From assembly GCF_001297125.1 (NCBI RefSeq), contig NZ_LHPC01000029.1:1-64000 (forward strand): DNA of 64,000 nucleotides. The letters are read 5' to 3'. The position numbers and the translations under genes are program-made. Source of the stretch: Pseudomonas sp. RIT-PI-q. GTDB lineage: Bacteria; Pseudomonadota; Gammaproteobacteria; Pseudomonadales; Pseudomonadaceae. Below the pieces are notes generated by a model. The model saw nothing but the letters and a program-made list of their open reading frames with translations, was not told where the DNA came from and did not search any database. Shown here in pieces: positions 8,730 through 16,545 of the stretch (positions are counted from its first letter, which is position 1; every line of letters begins with the position of its first letter).

Positions 8730-9043
8730 TCTTGACCACAATCACGTTGCTTTGCCGAGACTACACCCCGTGCCCAAAGCTCCTGACTTCTGGATCGGCT
8801 GGGCAGCTGTTTTGGGTCAACCAAGATAACGCATGCTTTAAACCCACCCGCTACATCAACGATAACTGGCCTTACAAAATGATTGGAAATCAGGAAATTT
8901 GTATTCGGGCAGATGGGATAAATAGAATCACAAGAACGGGAGAGGTGGCTCAGTATCTAGTGCCTAATCGGCGAGAGCGGTCTGCAGCAAAGCTCATTGG
9001 CGAAATCAAAAACCAGGAATCAGCATGGATATGCAAGCGTTAA
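8684..9043 (+). CDS. Small membrane-anchored protein, candidate immunity protein
   Basis: Probable start GTG at 8684 (119 residues) inside the 3' end of the effector remnant; the same frame continues upstream but there carries remnant sequence. The N-terminus WRKTIIYIVPAIMILTTITLL is one membrane segment following two basic residues. It is followed by a cysteine-containing domain (Cys in LLCRDYTPCPK, DNACFKP, EICIRAD) expected to face the periplasm. This layout and the overlap with an effector gene suggest immunity to a periplasm-acting or periplasm-crossing toxin. The start codon is uncertain and no family was recognised. Part of the gene (8875-8919) is duplicated at 9354-9398. Confidence 0.5.
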   Translation: MAWRKTIIYIVPAIMILTTITLLCRDYTPCPKLLTSGSAGQLFWVNQDNACFKPTRYINDNWPYKMIGNQEICIRADGINRITRTGEVAQYLVPNRRERSAAKLIGEIKNQESAWICKR

Positions 9044-9339
9044 AACAGACTGCCATCGAATTGCGAAAACAACTGGAACTGTATAAAGCAAAAGAACCGG
9101 CAGCGCTGGCTTTGTACGGACAAATGGAATCTTTGATATCCGCAGCTGAGCGTGGTGAAATCGACACCGAAGTTGAAGCAAGGAACATACCTGGCCATCG
9201 CATCATGGATGAGTCAAACCTTCGGAATTATCGGGCGCTTTCGGTTGCTTACAGCAATTTTTATGTTGAGCTTATCGACGGCCGCAGCTCGGACACACTT
9301 AAAATAATAGAAGACATCATGAAAAAAGTCAGACCCTGA
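9025..9339 (+). CDS. Small helical protein of unknown function
   Basis: A 104-residue soluble protein rich in charged helices (MDMQALKQTAIELRKQLELY), starting within the last 19 bp of the upstream gene. AGGA lies about 8 bases before the ATG. No signal peptide, membrane segment or known domain is visible. Overlap with the candidate immunity gene suggests it belongs to the same effector-immunity unit, possibly as a second cytoplasmic immunity protein; this is inference from position only. Confidence 0.55.
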   Translation: MDMQALKQTAIELRKQLELYKAKEPAALALYGQMESLISAAERGEIDTEVEARNIPGHRIMDESNLRNYRALSVAYSNFYVELIDGRSSDTLKIIEDIMKKVRP

Positions 9340-9353
9340 AATAGCTGAGCATG

Positions 9354-9398
9354 CAAAATGATCGGCAATCAGGAAGTTTGTATTCAGGTAGACGGGAT
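9354..9398 (+). repeat. Degenerate duplicate of part of the candidate immunity gene
   Basis: These 45 bases match 8875-8919 at 39 of 45 positions. They encode KMIGNQEVCIQVDG, against KMIGNQEICIRADG in the intact copy, and then run into a stop. Several differences are synonymous or conservative, so this looks like the remnant of a second, diverged immunity paralogue rather than a recent duplication. The rest of 9340-9575 contains no convincing gene. Confidence 0.8.
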
Positions 9399-9575
9399 GA
9401 AATAACCACTAAGGTTTATAAAAGAAAAAAAGTCGTAACGTGAAGCTAAGTCGAATGTTTCTGGAGTGACGAAGGAGTTATGAGACACATTTTATCGAAA
9501 ACCAAAATCCTTATGATCTCGCCCGAGCTGCCTGGAAGAAGTATCTTTGAGAGCACACCAAACTAGAGACAAGCC

Positions 9576-10691
9576 ATGATTGATTTGAGAAGCTCGGACG
9601 AAGCGCTCTCCAAATACACTGAGCGTTACGATCATCTCCTCCCATCCCCTTCTCTTCAGCTGCGTCAGCGCATGGACTTCATGTTGCAGCCGGACGCCCC
9701 CAAGGTAACAAACAAGAAACCTGGCTGGCTGTCTTCCAGGCCTTGCACCCTCACTGAAGAACAGGCACTGGACCGTGCGAAGGGTTGCCTGCTAGGGCTC
9801 GCGATTGGCGATGCGGTAGGTACAACGCTAGAGTTCTTGCCCCGTGATATCGAACATATCAGTGACATGGTGGGAGGTGGGCCCTTCAATCTGAAAAAGG
9901 GCGAGTGGACCGACGATACGAGCATGGCATTGGCCTTGGCGGACACTTACGTAGCAAACAACAATTTCGACTTCCGTGACTTTTCACTACGGCTTTGTCG
10001 TTGGTACAAAAACGGCGAGAACAGTCATAACGGAAAGTGTTTCGATATTGGCAATGCCACTCGTACTGCACTGGAAGGGTCCCTGGCGCAGGGTGTTGAT
10101 TGGTACGGTAATGACCATCCATCGACAGCTGGCAATGGGTCAATCATCCGGTTGGCACCCACCGCTATTTTCCGGCGCCACACCTTGTCCGGCACCTGGC
10201 GGGAAAGCGCGGCACAGAGCCGATGCACCCACCGGGCCGTAGAGGCAGTGAATTGCTGCGAACTATTGGGTGCACAATTGCACCTGTCTCTCAACGGTGC
10301 GGACAAGGAAGAAACTTTGTCGCCAATGTTACGAGCCCTTTACCCCCGCCCATTGATCATCAATGCAGGCGAGTACAAACAAAAAACCCGCGATCAAATC
10401 CGCTCCTCCGGCTACGTCATCGACACGCTGGAAGCGGCACTATGGGCGGTGTGGAACACGGACAACTTTAAGGATGCGATCCTGCTGGCTGCCAATCTGG
10501 CGGATGATGCCGACAGCGTGGCAGCTACGGCCGGCCAGATAGCCGGGGCGCTGTACGGGGTGACGGGAATGCCCGAAGAATGGGTCAAAACGATTGCTTG
10601 GTCAGAACATATACAACACCTGGCGCAACAGTTATTCGAAAGCGCCCCACTACATGACGACATGGACGAAGTGATTTATGGGAATCGATGA
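9576..10691 (+). CDS. ADP-ribosylglycohydrolase (DraG/ARH family), likely immunity enzyme
   Basis: A 371-residue protein with the ARH fold signatures. GCLLGLAIGDAVG (residues 70-82) and EWTDDTSMALALADT (110-124) carry the metal-binding Asp-Asp-Thr. GNGSIIRLAP lies at 186-195, and ADDADSVAATAGQIAGALYG (309-328) corresponds to the C-terminal GDADT-type metal site. Such enzymes remove ADP-ribose from Arg or other acceptors using two Mg ions. Residues 1-55 form an N-terminal extension beyond the classical domain. In T6SS loci DraG-like proteins (the Tri1 type) protect against ADP-ribosyltransferase effectors. No such transferase is visible here, only the deleted effector 1 kb upstream, so it may be an orphan immunity gene. 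Confidence 0.85.
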   Translation: MIDLRSSDEALSKYTERYDHLLPSPSLQLRQRMDFMLQPDAPKVTNKKPGWLSSRPCTLTEEQALDRAKGCLLGLAIGDAVGTTLEFLPRDIEHISDMVGGGPFNLKKGEWTDDTSMALALADTYVANNNFDFRDFSLRLCRWYKNGENSHNGKCFDIGNATRTALEGSLAQGVDWYGNDHPSTAGNGSIIRLAPTAIFRRHTLSGTWRESAAQSRCTHRAVEAVNCCELLGAQLHLSLNGADKEETLSPMLRALYPRPLIINAGEYKQKTRDQIRSSGYVIDTLEAALWAVWNTDNFKDAILLAANLADDADSVAATAGQIAGALYGVTGMPEEWVKTIAWSEHIQHLAQQLFESAPLHDDMDEVIYGNR

Positions 10692-10791
10692 AGCGACACT
10701 GAAAATCAGAATATAAGGTGGACACGATCGTGCTGAAAACGGCAGCTCTGCTGTCGCAAAAAAAGCCGCCTAGGAAATCGGAATCAAGAAC

Positions 10792-11058
10792 ATGATGAAA
10801 TTCAGTGACGCGTTCATAAGCCGTAAACACATGTTCTCTTTAGGAGTCGAAGAGACTACAGGCCGCCTTTACGTGTCGATTCCGGTGAGCAACGGCATGG
10901 TTGACTACGAGGAATATTACGAAATAGATCGCGCAAGCTTCGAGCTTTTTCAAAAAGACATTGATGCCGCAGTGGATTTCGCTATGAAATGCCGCCGCAG
11001 AGAACTGGACGAGTTGCTCATTGAGAAGCCTGGAACTAACAGAGGGTCGGCTATTTAA
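10792..11058 (+). CDS. Small conserved-looking protein of unknown function
   Basis: An 88-residue protein, alternatively starting one codon later (it begins MMKF). The sequence has clear protein-like patterning: a beta-rich front (FSLGVEETTGRLYVSIPVSN), a run of Tyr and Glu (VDYEEYYEID), and a basic C-terminal helix (AMKCRRRELDELL). It is cytoplasmic, with no domain I can name. It follows the ADP-ribosylglycohydrolase by 100 bp and may be one more immunity-type gene of the island. Confidence 0.6.
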   Translation: MMKFSDAFISRKHMFSLGVEETTGRLYVSIPVSNGMVDYEEYYEIDRASFELFQKDIDAAVDFAMKCRRRELDELLIEKPGTNRGSAI

Positions 11059-11119
11059 TATGTAGATAGAAGCAGGTAAATGGATAAATAACGTTGATTG
11101 GACCACTGAAGGCTTTCCC

Positions 11120-12028
11120 ATGACAAAACTAATGCATCATTTGATAGCTCTTTTCAGGCAAAAGACTGGTTTTCCTCCCGCCCCCACCGAGCAGGTTGTT
11201 GATGAAGTCCCCTTGACCGAGTTGGTCAAGGCACCTTCCCAAGTGGAGAGGAACCTGTCCTGGCTACCGATCAATCTTAAAGCGGAGGTATTTGTCCCGC
11301 TAATGCCCCCCGCCTGTCCGGACCTGACGCTTGTGGAGGACATCCTATTGCAGCGCTATCGGGTATTCGTCATAGCGAATGACTCGGCCGGTTTGACATC
11401 AGAGACGACGATAAACCGCGATACAGCCAGCCAACTGGCCGCTGACTTGTACAAGCAAGGGGAATATCTTGGCTACTGTCGAGGCACTGAATCCTCGTTT
11501 GAAATCTATTGGCTCATGCAATGCGTAGCCATCGTTTCGCTATTGACTCAAGGACCACAATCGGAACAATTCCTTAGGGATAGAAAACACGTTGATTATT
11601 ATCGGGACGATGACTTGATCAGGGAGCAGGTTCAAATGTTTGATGATTACGTGGCGTCGCGTAGCGACCAAACCGCTGGAGCCCGGAGGGACCACCTCCT
11701 TAAAACACCAATAACTGCTCTGGATTACATCGACAATGCGATAGCAATTACCGCCCTGAGATACAACGGGTGCCCAGAATTCCAGATCTACTCAAGCTCG
11801 TTGATTCAATTGCAATTCATCAAAAACGTGTTGCAGGGCATTGAAAAAGATAAAGCGAGGCTGCACCAATTGACTATCGGTGCCTGGGCCAGCAAAGACT
11901 TTGAAGCCAACGACCCTGAACTTGCCAGCGCACTGGGGAATGCCTTCTACATTGGCCATCAGATTGCACAAGGCTTAAAGATTCAGCTGCCAAATGGGCG
12001 GCCGCCAGAAAGTCTTCCTCACACATAG
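11120..12028 (+). CDS. Hypothetical protein, 302 residues
   Basis: A soluble protein with a proline-rich segment near residues 17-40 and a mainly helical body (TASQLAADLYKQGEYLGYCR; LIQLQFIKNVLQGIEKDKAR). No membrane segments, signal peptide or catalytic motif were recognised. It lies in the plus-strand effector/immunity debris and is followed after 9 bp by another small gene, so the two probably form one transcript. Too large for a typical immunity protein; it could be a specialised chaperone or a two-domain immunity protein, but the sequence gives no direct support for either. Confidence 0.6.
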   Translation: MTKLMHHLIALFRQKTGFPPAPTEQVVDEVPLTELVKAPSQVERNLSWLPINLKAEVFVPLMPPACPDLTLVEDILLQRYRVFVIANDSAGLTSETTINRDTASQLAADLYKQGEYLGYCRGTESSFEIYWLMQCVAIVSLLTQGPQSEQFLRDRKHVDYYRDDDLIREQVQMFDDYVASRSDQTAGARRDHLLKTPITALDYIDNAIAITALRYNGCPEFQIYSSSLIQLQFIKNVLQGIEKDKARLHQLTIGAWASKDFEANDPELASALGNAFYIGHQIAQGLKIQLPNGRPPESLPHT

Positions 12029-12037
12029 TGTTGTGAT

Positions 12038-12316
12038 ATGAAAAGCATCAGCAAAATCTCTTCAATCATCGTCCAGACGACCGCCTTACTGCGCAAGTTC
12101 GGCTGCCCTGAATGGGCGGACAAACTCGAAAAATGCAGACTTGCCCTGCCCCACGACACCACGTACGCGCTATCTCAAATCGTATCGCTTTACGGTGGAT
12201 CAGGCTCGATCAATGACATCGTTCTGTACGAGCAGGCAAAACCCTTGTTGGACGAGAACAACAAACTGCATGCGCTGCTAGCAGAACTCTATGACGTATG
12301 CGTCGGCAGTCATTAA
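12038..12316 (+). CDS. Small protein resembling DUF6966-type immunity-like proteins
   Basis: A 92-residue soluble protein. The pattern 'LRKFGCPEWADKLEKC...ALSQIVSLYGGSGSINDIVLY' resembles a small family seen beside polymorphic toxins (DUF6966 as I remember it), with the conserved GGxGSINDxVL core. Its stop codon overlaps by 4 bp the end of the convergent metalloprotease gene. Probably an immunity protein; the cognate toxin is not visible. Confidence 0.55.
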   Translation: MKSISKISSIIVQTTALLRKFGCPEWADKLEKCRLALPHDTTYALSQIVSLYGGSGSINDIVLYEQAKPLLDENNKLHALLAELYDVCVGSH

Positions 12317-14478
12317 TCCACTTGCTCAAACCGCTGCTGCAACAAATGCCGCGCCGTCCCTGCGTTCAGGTACGTGCCAATCAGTTCCGCCAGCTCCTTC
12401 TCCTTGAGTTTTTTGTCGTCGCGACAGAACTGCATCAGTTGCAACTGGACCCAGCGTTTTTTCTTGTCGAGCTTCACATCTGGGGCAAAGAACGAGCGCG
12501 AGATCAGTTCTGGCATGGGCGCGTCGTCTTCGAGCAATAGGTTCAAATGCACCCCCTGCCCCACTCGCAGGCCGAAATCGGCGACGTGTTGTATCGGCAG
12601 TGGTTGCTTGAGGTTGGCGAAAACGAATTGATCGGGGGTCAGCAGTAACGCGGTCTTGTCCGCTCGCATGAGCATGCGCAGCGAGAACGGCAGCAGGCAC
12701 GCCATCAGGAAAGCGAGCACGCCGCCCGTCACCAGTATCAAGCCCTTCTTGCTCCCTACAGCCTCCGGGAACAGTAGCGGCCACATCAGCAGACCCAGGC
12801 CCAGCAACATCAGCATGGCGAAGAAAACCAGGGTGATCCAGCCGCGCAAGCGCGCACCTTCGTGTAGCCGGACTTCTTCTGTGGCTTGGCTGGCATGGGT
12901 GCGCAGCTCTTCAACTGCCGCCGCGTCTTGTGTCACGTAATGGCCGAGAAAGTCCTCGGTAACGCGGGTGCGCAATGCCTGGGGATCGGCAAAATACTGA
13001 TTCAGCGCGGCGCAGGCTTGTGCTGCAACGATGGGTCGGGTGCCGCGGCTCACAGCCTCTTCGACCGTTACCTGCAACGACGCCAAGCGCTCGCCATTGG
13101 AGGGGTGAGTGTCCGACGGATGCGGCAGCCGGGTTTCCATTTCCTCGTCAGGCAAGGTCAGCGTCAGAGCGGCCAATTCATGCAACACGCTGGTCGGCAG
13201 GTCGCGGGTGAGGTCGTGCTCCGCCGGGTGGGTCGCATGACCCACATGCGCACCCACCCGCTCTTGCAGCAGCGGGTCGATGGCAGAGATCCGTACCAGC
13301 GCCGACGCGGCGGCGATATTTCCGGCCAACGTTGCGCCTGCGGCGTCCGCAGCCAGTTCCCGTACGCGGCTCCAGTGGTTCACCGCGTGATCGAAACTTT
13401 CCATGAAGTACATGCCGAGCATGAAGGCCGGACGCAAGATTGAGCGTTGCAGCAGGTCGCTTTCCAGCATGGTTCCGGCAATCAGGCCCAGACTGCGGCC
13501 GATGCCGTCGTAGATCGGCACGAAGCGCATGCTGTACTCGGTATCGTCGCCAGCGAAATGCGCCAGTTCGTGCCCGATCACCGCGCTGGTTTCCGCAGCG
13601 TCGAGCAACCCCAGGTACATCATCGGTATGTGCAGGGTTCGGCCTTTGAGCGCGGTGCCTGAGGGCAGCAGATCGACGTCGCTGGACGTTACGTAGAAAC
13701 CTTCGGTCATGCCCATGACGATGTGTTCAGGTGCCAGTGCGCCGAGTTGATCCGCCAGATCGCGAACGTAGGCCCACAGCACCGGCGCTTGTTCTGGCGT
13801 GACCACCTGGCCGAGAACGGGCATCGGCGTCGACTCAAACATGCGCAGCATGACGCGCAGTTGCTTGCCCATTTGCCAGATCGAATACAGGCAGCCCAAC
13901 ATCACTGCCAAGGCGATACCCATCAGCTTGAATTCACCGGTAGACATTTTCCCTGCGTGCCAGATCCCCAGCGCTTCGAAGCCCAGGATGGCCGCGACCG
14001 CCGCGCCGATGGCGACGATATGGCCCACCAGAAGGTAAGGCAGAGTCCGGCTCACTTCAGTGAAGGTGCGCAGCAGTTGTTCACGGGACTGGTTCGCGCG
14101 TGATCCGGCCCAACGGAGCCAGATGAGACCCAAAACACCGGCCAGCGAGGCCAGCAGACCAAGGACGACGACAGCCTTGGCCAAAACGGTCATCACTGCA
14201 CTCAACGGTTGCAGAGTGCTTAGCACCTCTTCGGCTTCAGTGAGGCGAGACAAGGCCAACGCTACACTGACCTGTTCATCGTCAATATTGACCGTGATCG
14301 AACGTGAGTCAGGTTGCGCGGCCAGCGATTCAAGTTGGGGACGAAGGTCGATCAGGTCAGCGTTGGTCCGGGCGAGTTCCATTTCGGTCTGACTGCTGCG
14401 TTGCAGCACCCAGATGCCAAACAAACCCAGGCAAAGCGGCAGGAGAATGAGGACGGCAATGAGTTTTAAACTTTTCAT
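12313..14478 (-). CDS. M48-family membrane zinc metalloprotease
   Basis: A 721-residue protein. The start at 14478 is chosen because a signal-anchor (MKSLKLIAVLILLPLCLGLF) begins there. A coiled segment with ELARTNADL follows, then membrane spans near residues 100-122 and two between 145 and 205. The zinc site HELAH is at residues 303-307, with a downstream ELAADAAGA for the third ligand, and two more hydrophobic spans lie near 575-625. This is the Peptidase_M48 (HtpX/Ste24-like) architecture with a long C-terminal extension; family members cleave membrane or secreted substrates. It is convergent with the immunity debris and divergent from the T6SS operon. A link with secretion is suggested only by location. 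Confidence 0.85.
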   Translation of the reverse strand: MKSLKLIAVLILLPLCLGLFGIWVLQRSSQTEMELARTNADLIDLRPQLESLAAQPDSRSITVNIDDEQVSVALALSRLTEAEEVLSTLQPLSAVMTVLAKAVVVLGLLASLAGVLGLIWLRWAGSRANQSREQLLRTFTEVSRTLPYLLVGHIVAIGAAVAAILGFEALGIWHAGKMSTGEFKLMGIALAVMLGCLYSIWQMGKQLRVMLRMFESTPMPVLGQVVTPEQAPVLWAYVRDLADQLGALAPEHIVMGMTEGFYVTSSDVDLLPSGTALKGRTLHIPMMYLGLLDAAETSAVIGHELAHFAGDDTEYSMRFVPIYDGIGRSLGLIAGTMLESDLLQRSILRPAFMLGMYFMESFDHAVNHWSRVRELAADAAGATLAGNIAAASALVRISAIDPLLQERVGAHVGHATHPAEHDLTRDLPTSVLHELAALTLTLPDEEMETRLPHPSDTHPSNGERLASLQVTVEEAVSRGTRPIVAAQACAALNQYFADPQALRTRVTEDFLGHYVTQDAAAVEELRTHASQATEEVRLHEGARLRGWITLVFFAMLMLLGLGLLMWPLLFPEAVGSKKGLILVTGGVLAFLMACLLPFSLRMLMRADKTALLLTPDQFVFANLKQPLPIQHVADFGLRVGQGVHLNLLLEDDAPMPELISRSFFAPDVKLDKKKRWVQLQLMQFCRDDKKLKEKELAELIGTYLNAGTARHLLQQRFEQVD

Positions 14479-14783
14479 GAGGCATAGGCCTAATAAATGC
14501 GCCGCTCTACTGTCCTTAGCGAGCGCAAAATCCATTTAACAAATGCCCGAAGGCCTTTGCGCATTTGCACAGCCCGCCGCTAAAGTTCCCAGGGACGTAA
14601 TTGCACAGAACGCGTTATACAGTGATGCCAGCCCTATGTAACCCCACAAAGCCGTCCTACAAACAGAACGGTGAGATAAATCTTTCCTTATTCCAAATAC
14701 TCTGCGTTGCCATCACTTTCACGCGCAATAAATCTCACTTTTTCCCATTCCCGTTTTTATCGGCGCTAAATAAACCGGAATTT

Positions 14784-14799
14784 GGTGAACCGGTTCACC
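14784..14799. promoter_or_regulatory. Perfect 16-bp palindrome GGTGAACCGGTTCACC, candidate operator
   Basis: Every base pairs with its mirror (8+8, no spacer). Length and central CGG/CCG symmetry are like operators bound by dimeric helix-turn-helix regulators such as the LacI or TetR families. It lies in the divergent region between the protease and the T6SS genes. No regulator gene is adjacent, so the binding protein would be encoded elsewhere. Confidence 0.6.
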
Positions 14800-14801
14800 T
14801 T

Positions 14802-14826
14802 TTTTCAATTTAATTTTAATTGAAAA
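14802..14826. promoter_or_regulatory. AT-rich inverted repeat next to the palindrome
   Basis: Arms TTTTCAATT and AATTGAAAA (9 bp each) flank the 7-base TAATTTT, starting two bases after the perfect palindrome. It could be a second protein-binding site, a target for H-NS-like silencing (MvaT/MvaU in Pseudomonas), or a terminator-like element. The sequence alone does not decide. Confidence 0.45.
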
Positions 14827-15183
14827 CTGGATCCACAATCCTTCTCAAACCATTGAACCTGCTGGGTTTCAGAGGCTTCTGTCAGACAGATCCACCGTCT
14901 AATGGCAAGCGGACATCATTGCGGCATGTATCAAAAACGAGAAAAAATCCTTTCCTGACTGAACTTTTCCGTACGAGATGTTGCCATATACGACGTTGCT
15001 GGCCACTCAACATCCAAATGCCAGCACCGTGTTCCTACAAAATCCTGACAATGTGCATTTTCGATGTGGAAACATCGGCCATCGCACTTTGTGAACAGGT
15101 ACTCAATTGAGATATTCGTAGCTCTTCACGTTCTCCCTGGATATTCAGGAGGCGGTCGTGAAGAGTTCAAGGACGATATACCG

Positions 15184-15933
15184 ATGACTCAGACGTTTGA
15201 CGTTGAAGCACTGATCAAACTGCGAAGCCAGACCCGGGCCATTTCCGATGCGCTCAAGGCGCAGGCTTCGGATTATCTGTCGACCCTCGCATTGCTGATC
15301 CGTCCACAGACGTTTTTCGGTGAGTACCTGCAAGGTGCGCAACGCAGCAGCGGCCGCGAAACCCAGCACCACTTCAAGGAGTTCAAGGAACTCTATGACC
15401 GCATTGGGTCGGCAGCGCCCTTTCAGCTGGTCAATGAACTGGAAGTGCCCCTGAACCTGATCGGGACGACGCCGGAACTGTTTCCGCTGGAGTACGACAA
15501 GGTGCTCTCGCAAAGCGGCCAGACCATTCGCATCACCAGCCCCGTGCGCTGGGTCGTGGGTTTCAACTCATTCGACCTGGCGCGCTTTCGCACCGTCATC
15601 AAAGACCCCAATCGCAGCAGCGCCGAGTTGTACCGCTTTGTCGTGCACTACCTGGTGTTGTTCTACTGCCTGAGCCAGTCACCCGGTTTGGGTCGTCTGT
15701 TTGGCGGCCTGCGCTTCCCCCTCAGTTTCGAACGCCTGAAAGACTTTGGCGACCTGCCCTTTTGCGTCATCGGCTCACCGGTGCGCTCCCAATTGCCGGA
15801 TGAATCGGTTATCCGCAATAGCACGCAAATCGCCGGCAACACCAGCTTCGAAGAGTTGGTGGGGCACGACAACATTATTGAAATGAACGATGAAATCCGT
15901 CAGCGCCTTCTGCTGACGATCGAAGGAATGTAA
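15184..15933 (+). CDS. First gene of the T6SS operon, unknown function
   Basis: A 249-residue protein beginning MTQTFDVEALIKLRSQTRAI. An upstream AGGAGG at about 15148-15153 is too far away, so the exact signal is unclear, but the coding pattern begins here. It is soluble, with the segments 'LLIRPQTFFGEYLQGAQRSSGRETQHH' and 'VGFNSFDLARFRTVIKDPNRSS' summarised here as an alpha/beta domain and no catalytic motif. It precedes tssB by 68 bp in the same direction, so it is a cluster-specific T6SS accessory protein, as also found before tssB in some Pseudomonas clusters. I cannot name it. Confidence 0.7.
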   Translation: MTQTFDVEALIKLRSQTRAISDALKAQASDYLSTLALLIRPQTFFGEYLQGAQRSSGRETQHHFKEFKELYDRIGSAAPFQLVNELEVPLNLIGTTPELFPLEYDKVLSQSGQTIRITSPVRWVVGFNSFDLARFRTVIKDPNRSSAELYRFVVHYLVLFYCLSQSPGLGRLFGGLRFPLSFERLKDFGDLPFCVIGSPVRSQLPDESVIRNSTQIAGNTSFEELVGHDNIIEMNDEIRQRLLLTIEGM

Positions 15934-16001
15934 CGCGCCCGGCCACCCGTTGGCCGGAACGCAAATGACTTGCAGCGAATTGTTCGCACCAGGAGATCAC
16001 G

Positions 16002-16535
16002 ATGGCGAAGAAGGAAAGTACCCAGCACAAACTCGACCGCGTTCGCGCGCCTCGGGTCCATATCACCTACGACGTGGATATCGGTGACGCTCAGGAAAAG
16101 AAAGAGCTGCCCTTTGTCGTCGGTGTGCTGGGCGATTTCTCCGGCAACCCGCTGGAGCCGCTGCCGAAGCTCAAGGACCGCAAGTTCATTTTCATCGACC
16201 GCGACAACTTCAACGGCGTGCTCAAGGGCATCAAGCCGCGCCTGAGTTATCGGGTCGACAACACGCTGGCCAGGAACGGCACGCAGTTGGGTGTCGAGCT
16301 CAACTTCAACGCCCTCGAAGACTTCGAGCCGCAGAACGTGGTGAAGCAGGTCGAGCCGCTGCGCAAGCTGCTGGAAGTACGCAACAAGCTGGCTGATCTG
16401 CGCAACAAGATGGGCGGCAACGACAAGCTCGAAGAGCTGCTCATGGACGTGTTGCAGAACACCGAAAAGTTGAAAACGCTGGGCAAGGAATTCGGCCGTG
16501 AAGCCGGCGTTCCAGCCACCGATGGCAAAGAGTAG
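16002..16535 (+). CDS. tssB: T6SS contractile sheath small subunit TssB (VipA)
   Basis: A 177-residue protein opening MAKKESTQHKLDRVRAPRV, with CAGGAG ahead of the ATG. Typical TssB features are ITYDVDIGDAQEKKELPFVVG, the GDFSG segment, DRDNFNGVLKGIKPRL, and the C-terminal helix ending LGKEFG. It pairs with TssC into the sheath around the Hcp tube that contracts to drive injection. tssC follows after 10 bp. Confidence 0.97.
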   Translation: MAKKESTQHKLDRVRAPRVHITYDVDIGDAQEKKELPFVVGVLGDFSGNPLEPLPKLKDRKFIFIDRDNFNGVLKGIKPRLSYRVDNTLARNGTQLGVELNFNALEDFEPQNVVKQVEPLRKLLEVRNKLADLRNKMGGNDKLEELLMDVLQNTEKLKTLGKEFGREAGVPATDGKE

Positions 16536-16545
16536 GAGCCTGAAG

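Larger units (their letters stand above)
14479..15183. promoter_or_regulatory. Regulatory region before the T6SS operon
   Basis: About 700 bases separate the divergent protease and T6SS genes. The region is AT-rich, lacks a convincing gene (the short frames here have no ribosome-binding site and atypical codon use), and carries two adjacent symmetric elements described separately. Promoters for both flanking units should lie here. I looked for a sigma-54 -24/-12 pair and found none with correct GG-N10-GC spacing. Confidence 0.5.

Noticed and set aside
14601..15110. Short plus-strand frames before the T6SS operon
   Set aside because: They lack ribosome-binding sites and protein-like patterning and overlap the palindromic elements; better read as regulatory DNA.
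14479..15183. Sigma-54 promoter for the T6SS operon
   Set aside because: TGGC and TTGC elements occur (for example near 14900-14925) but not with the required GG-N10-GC spacing.
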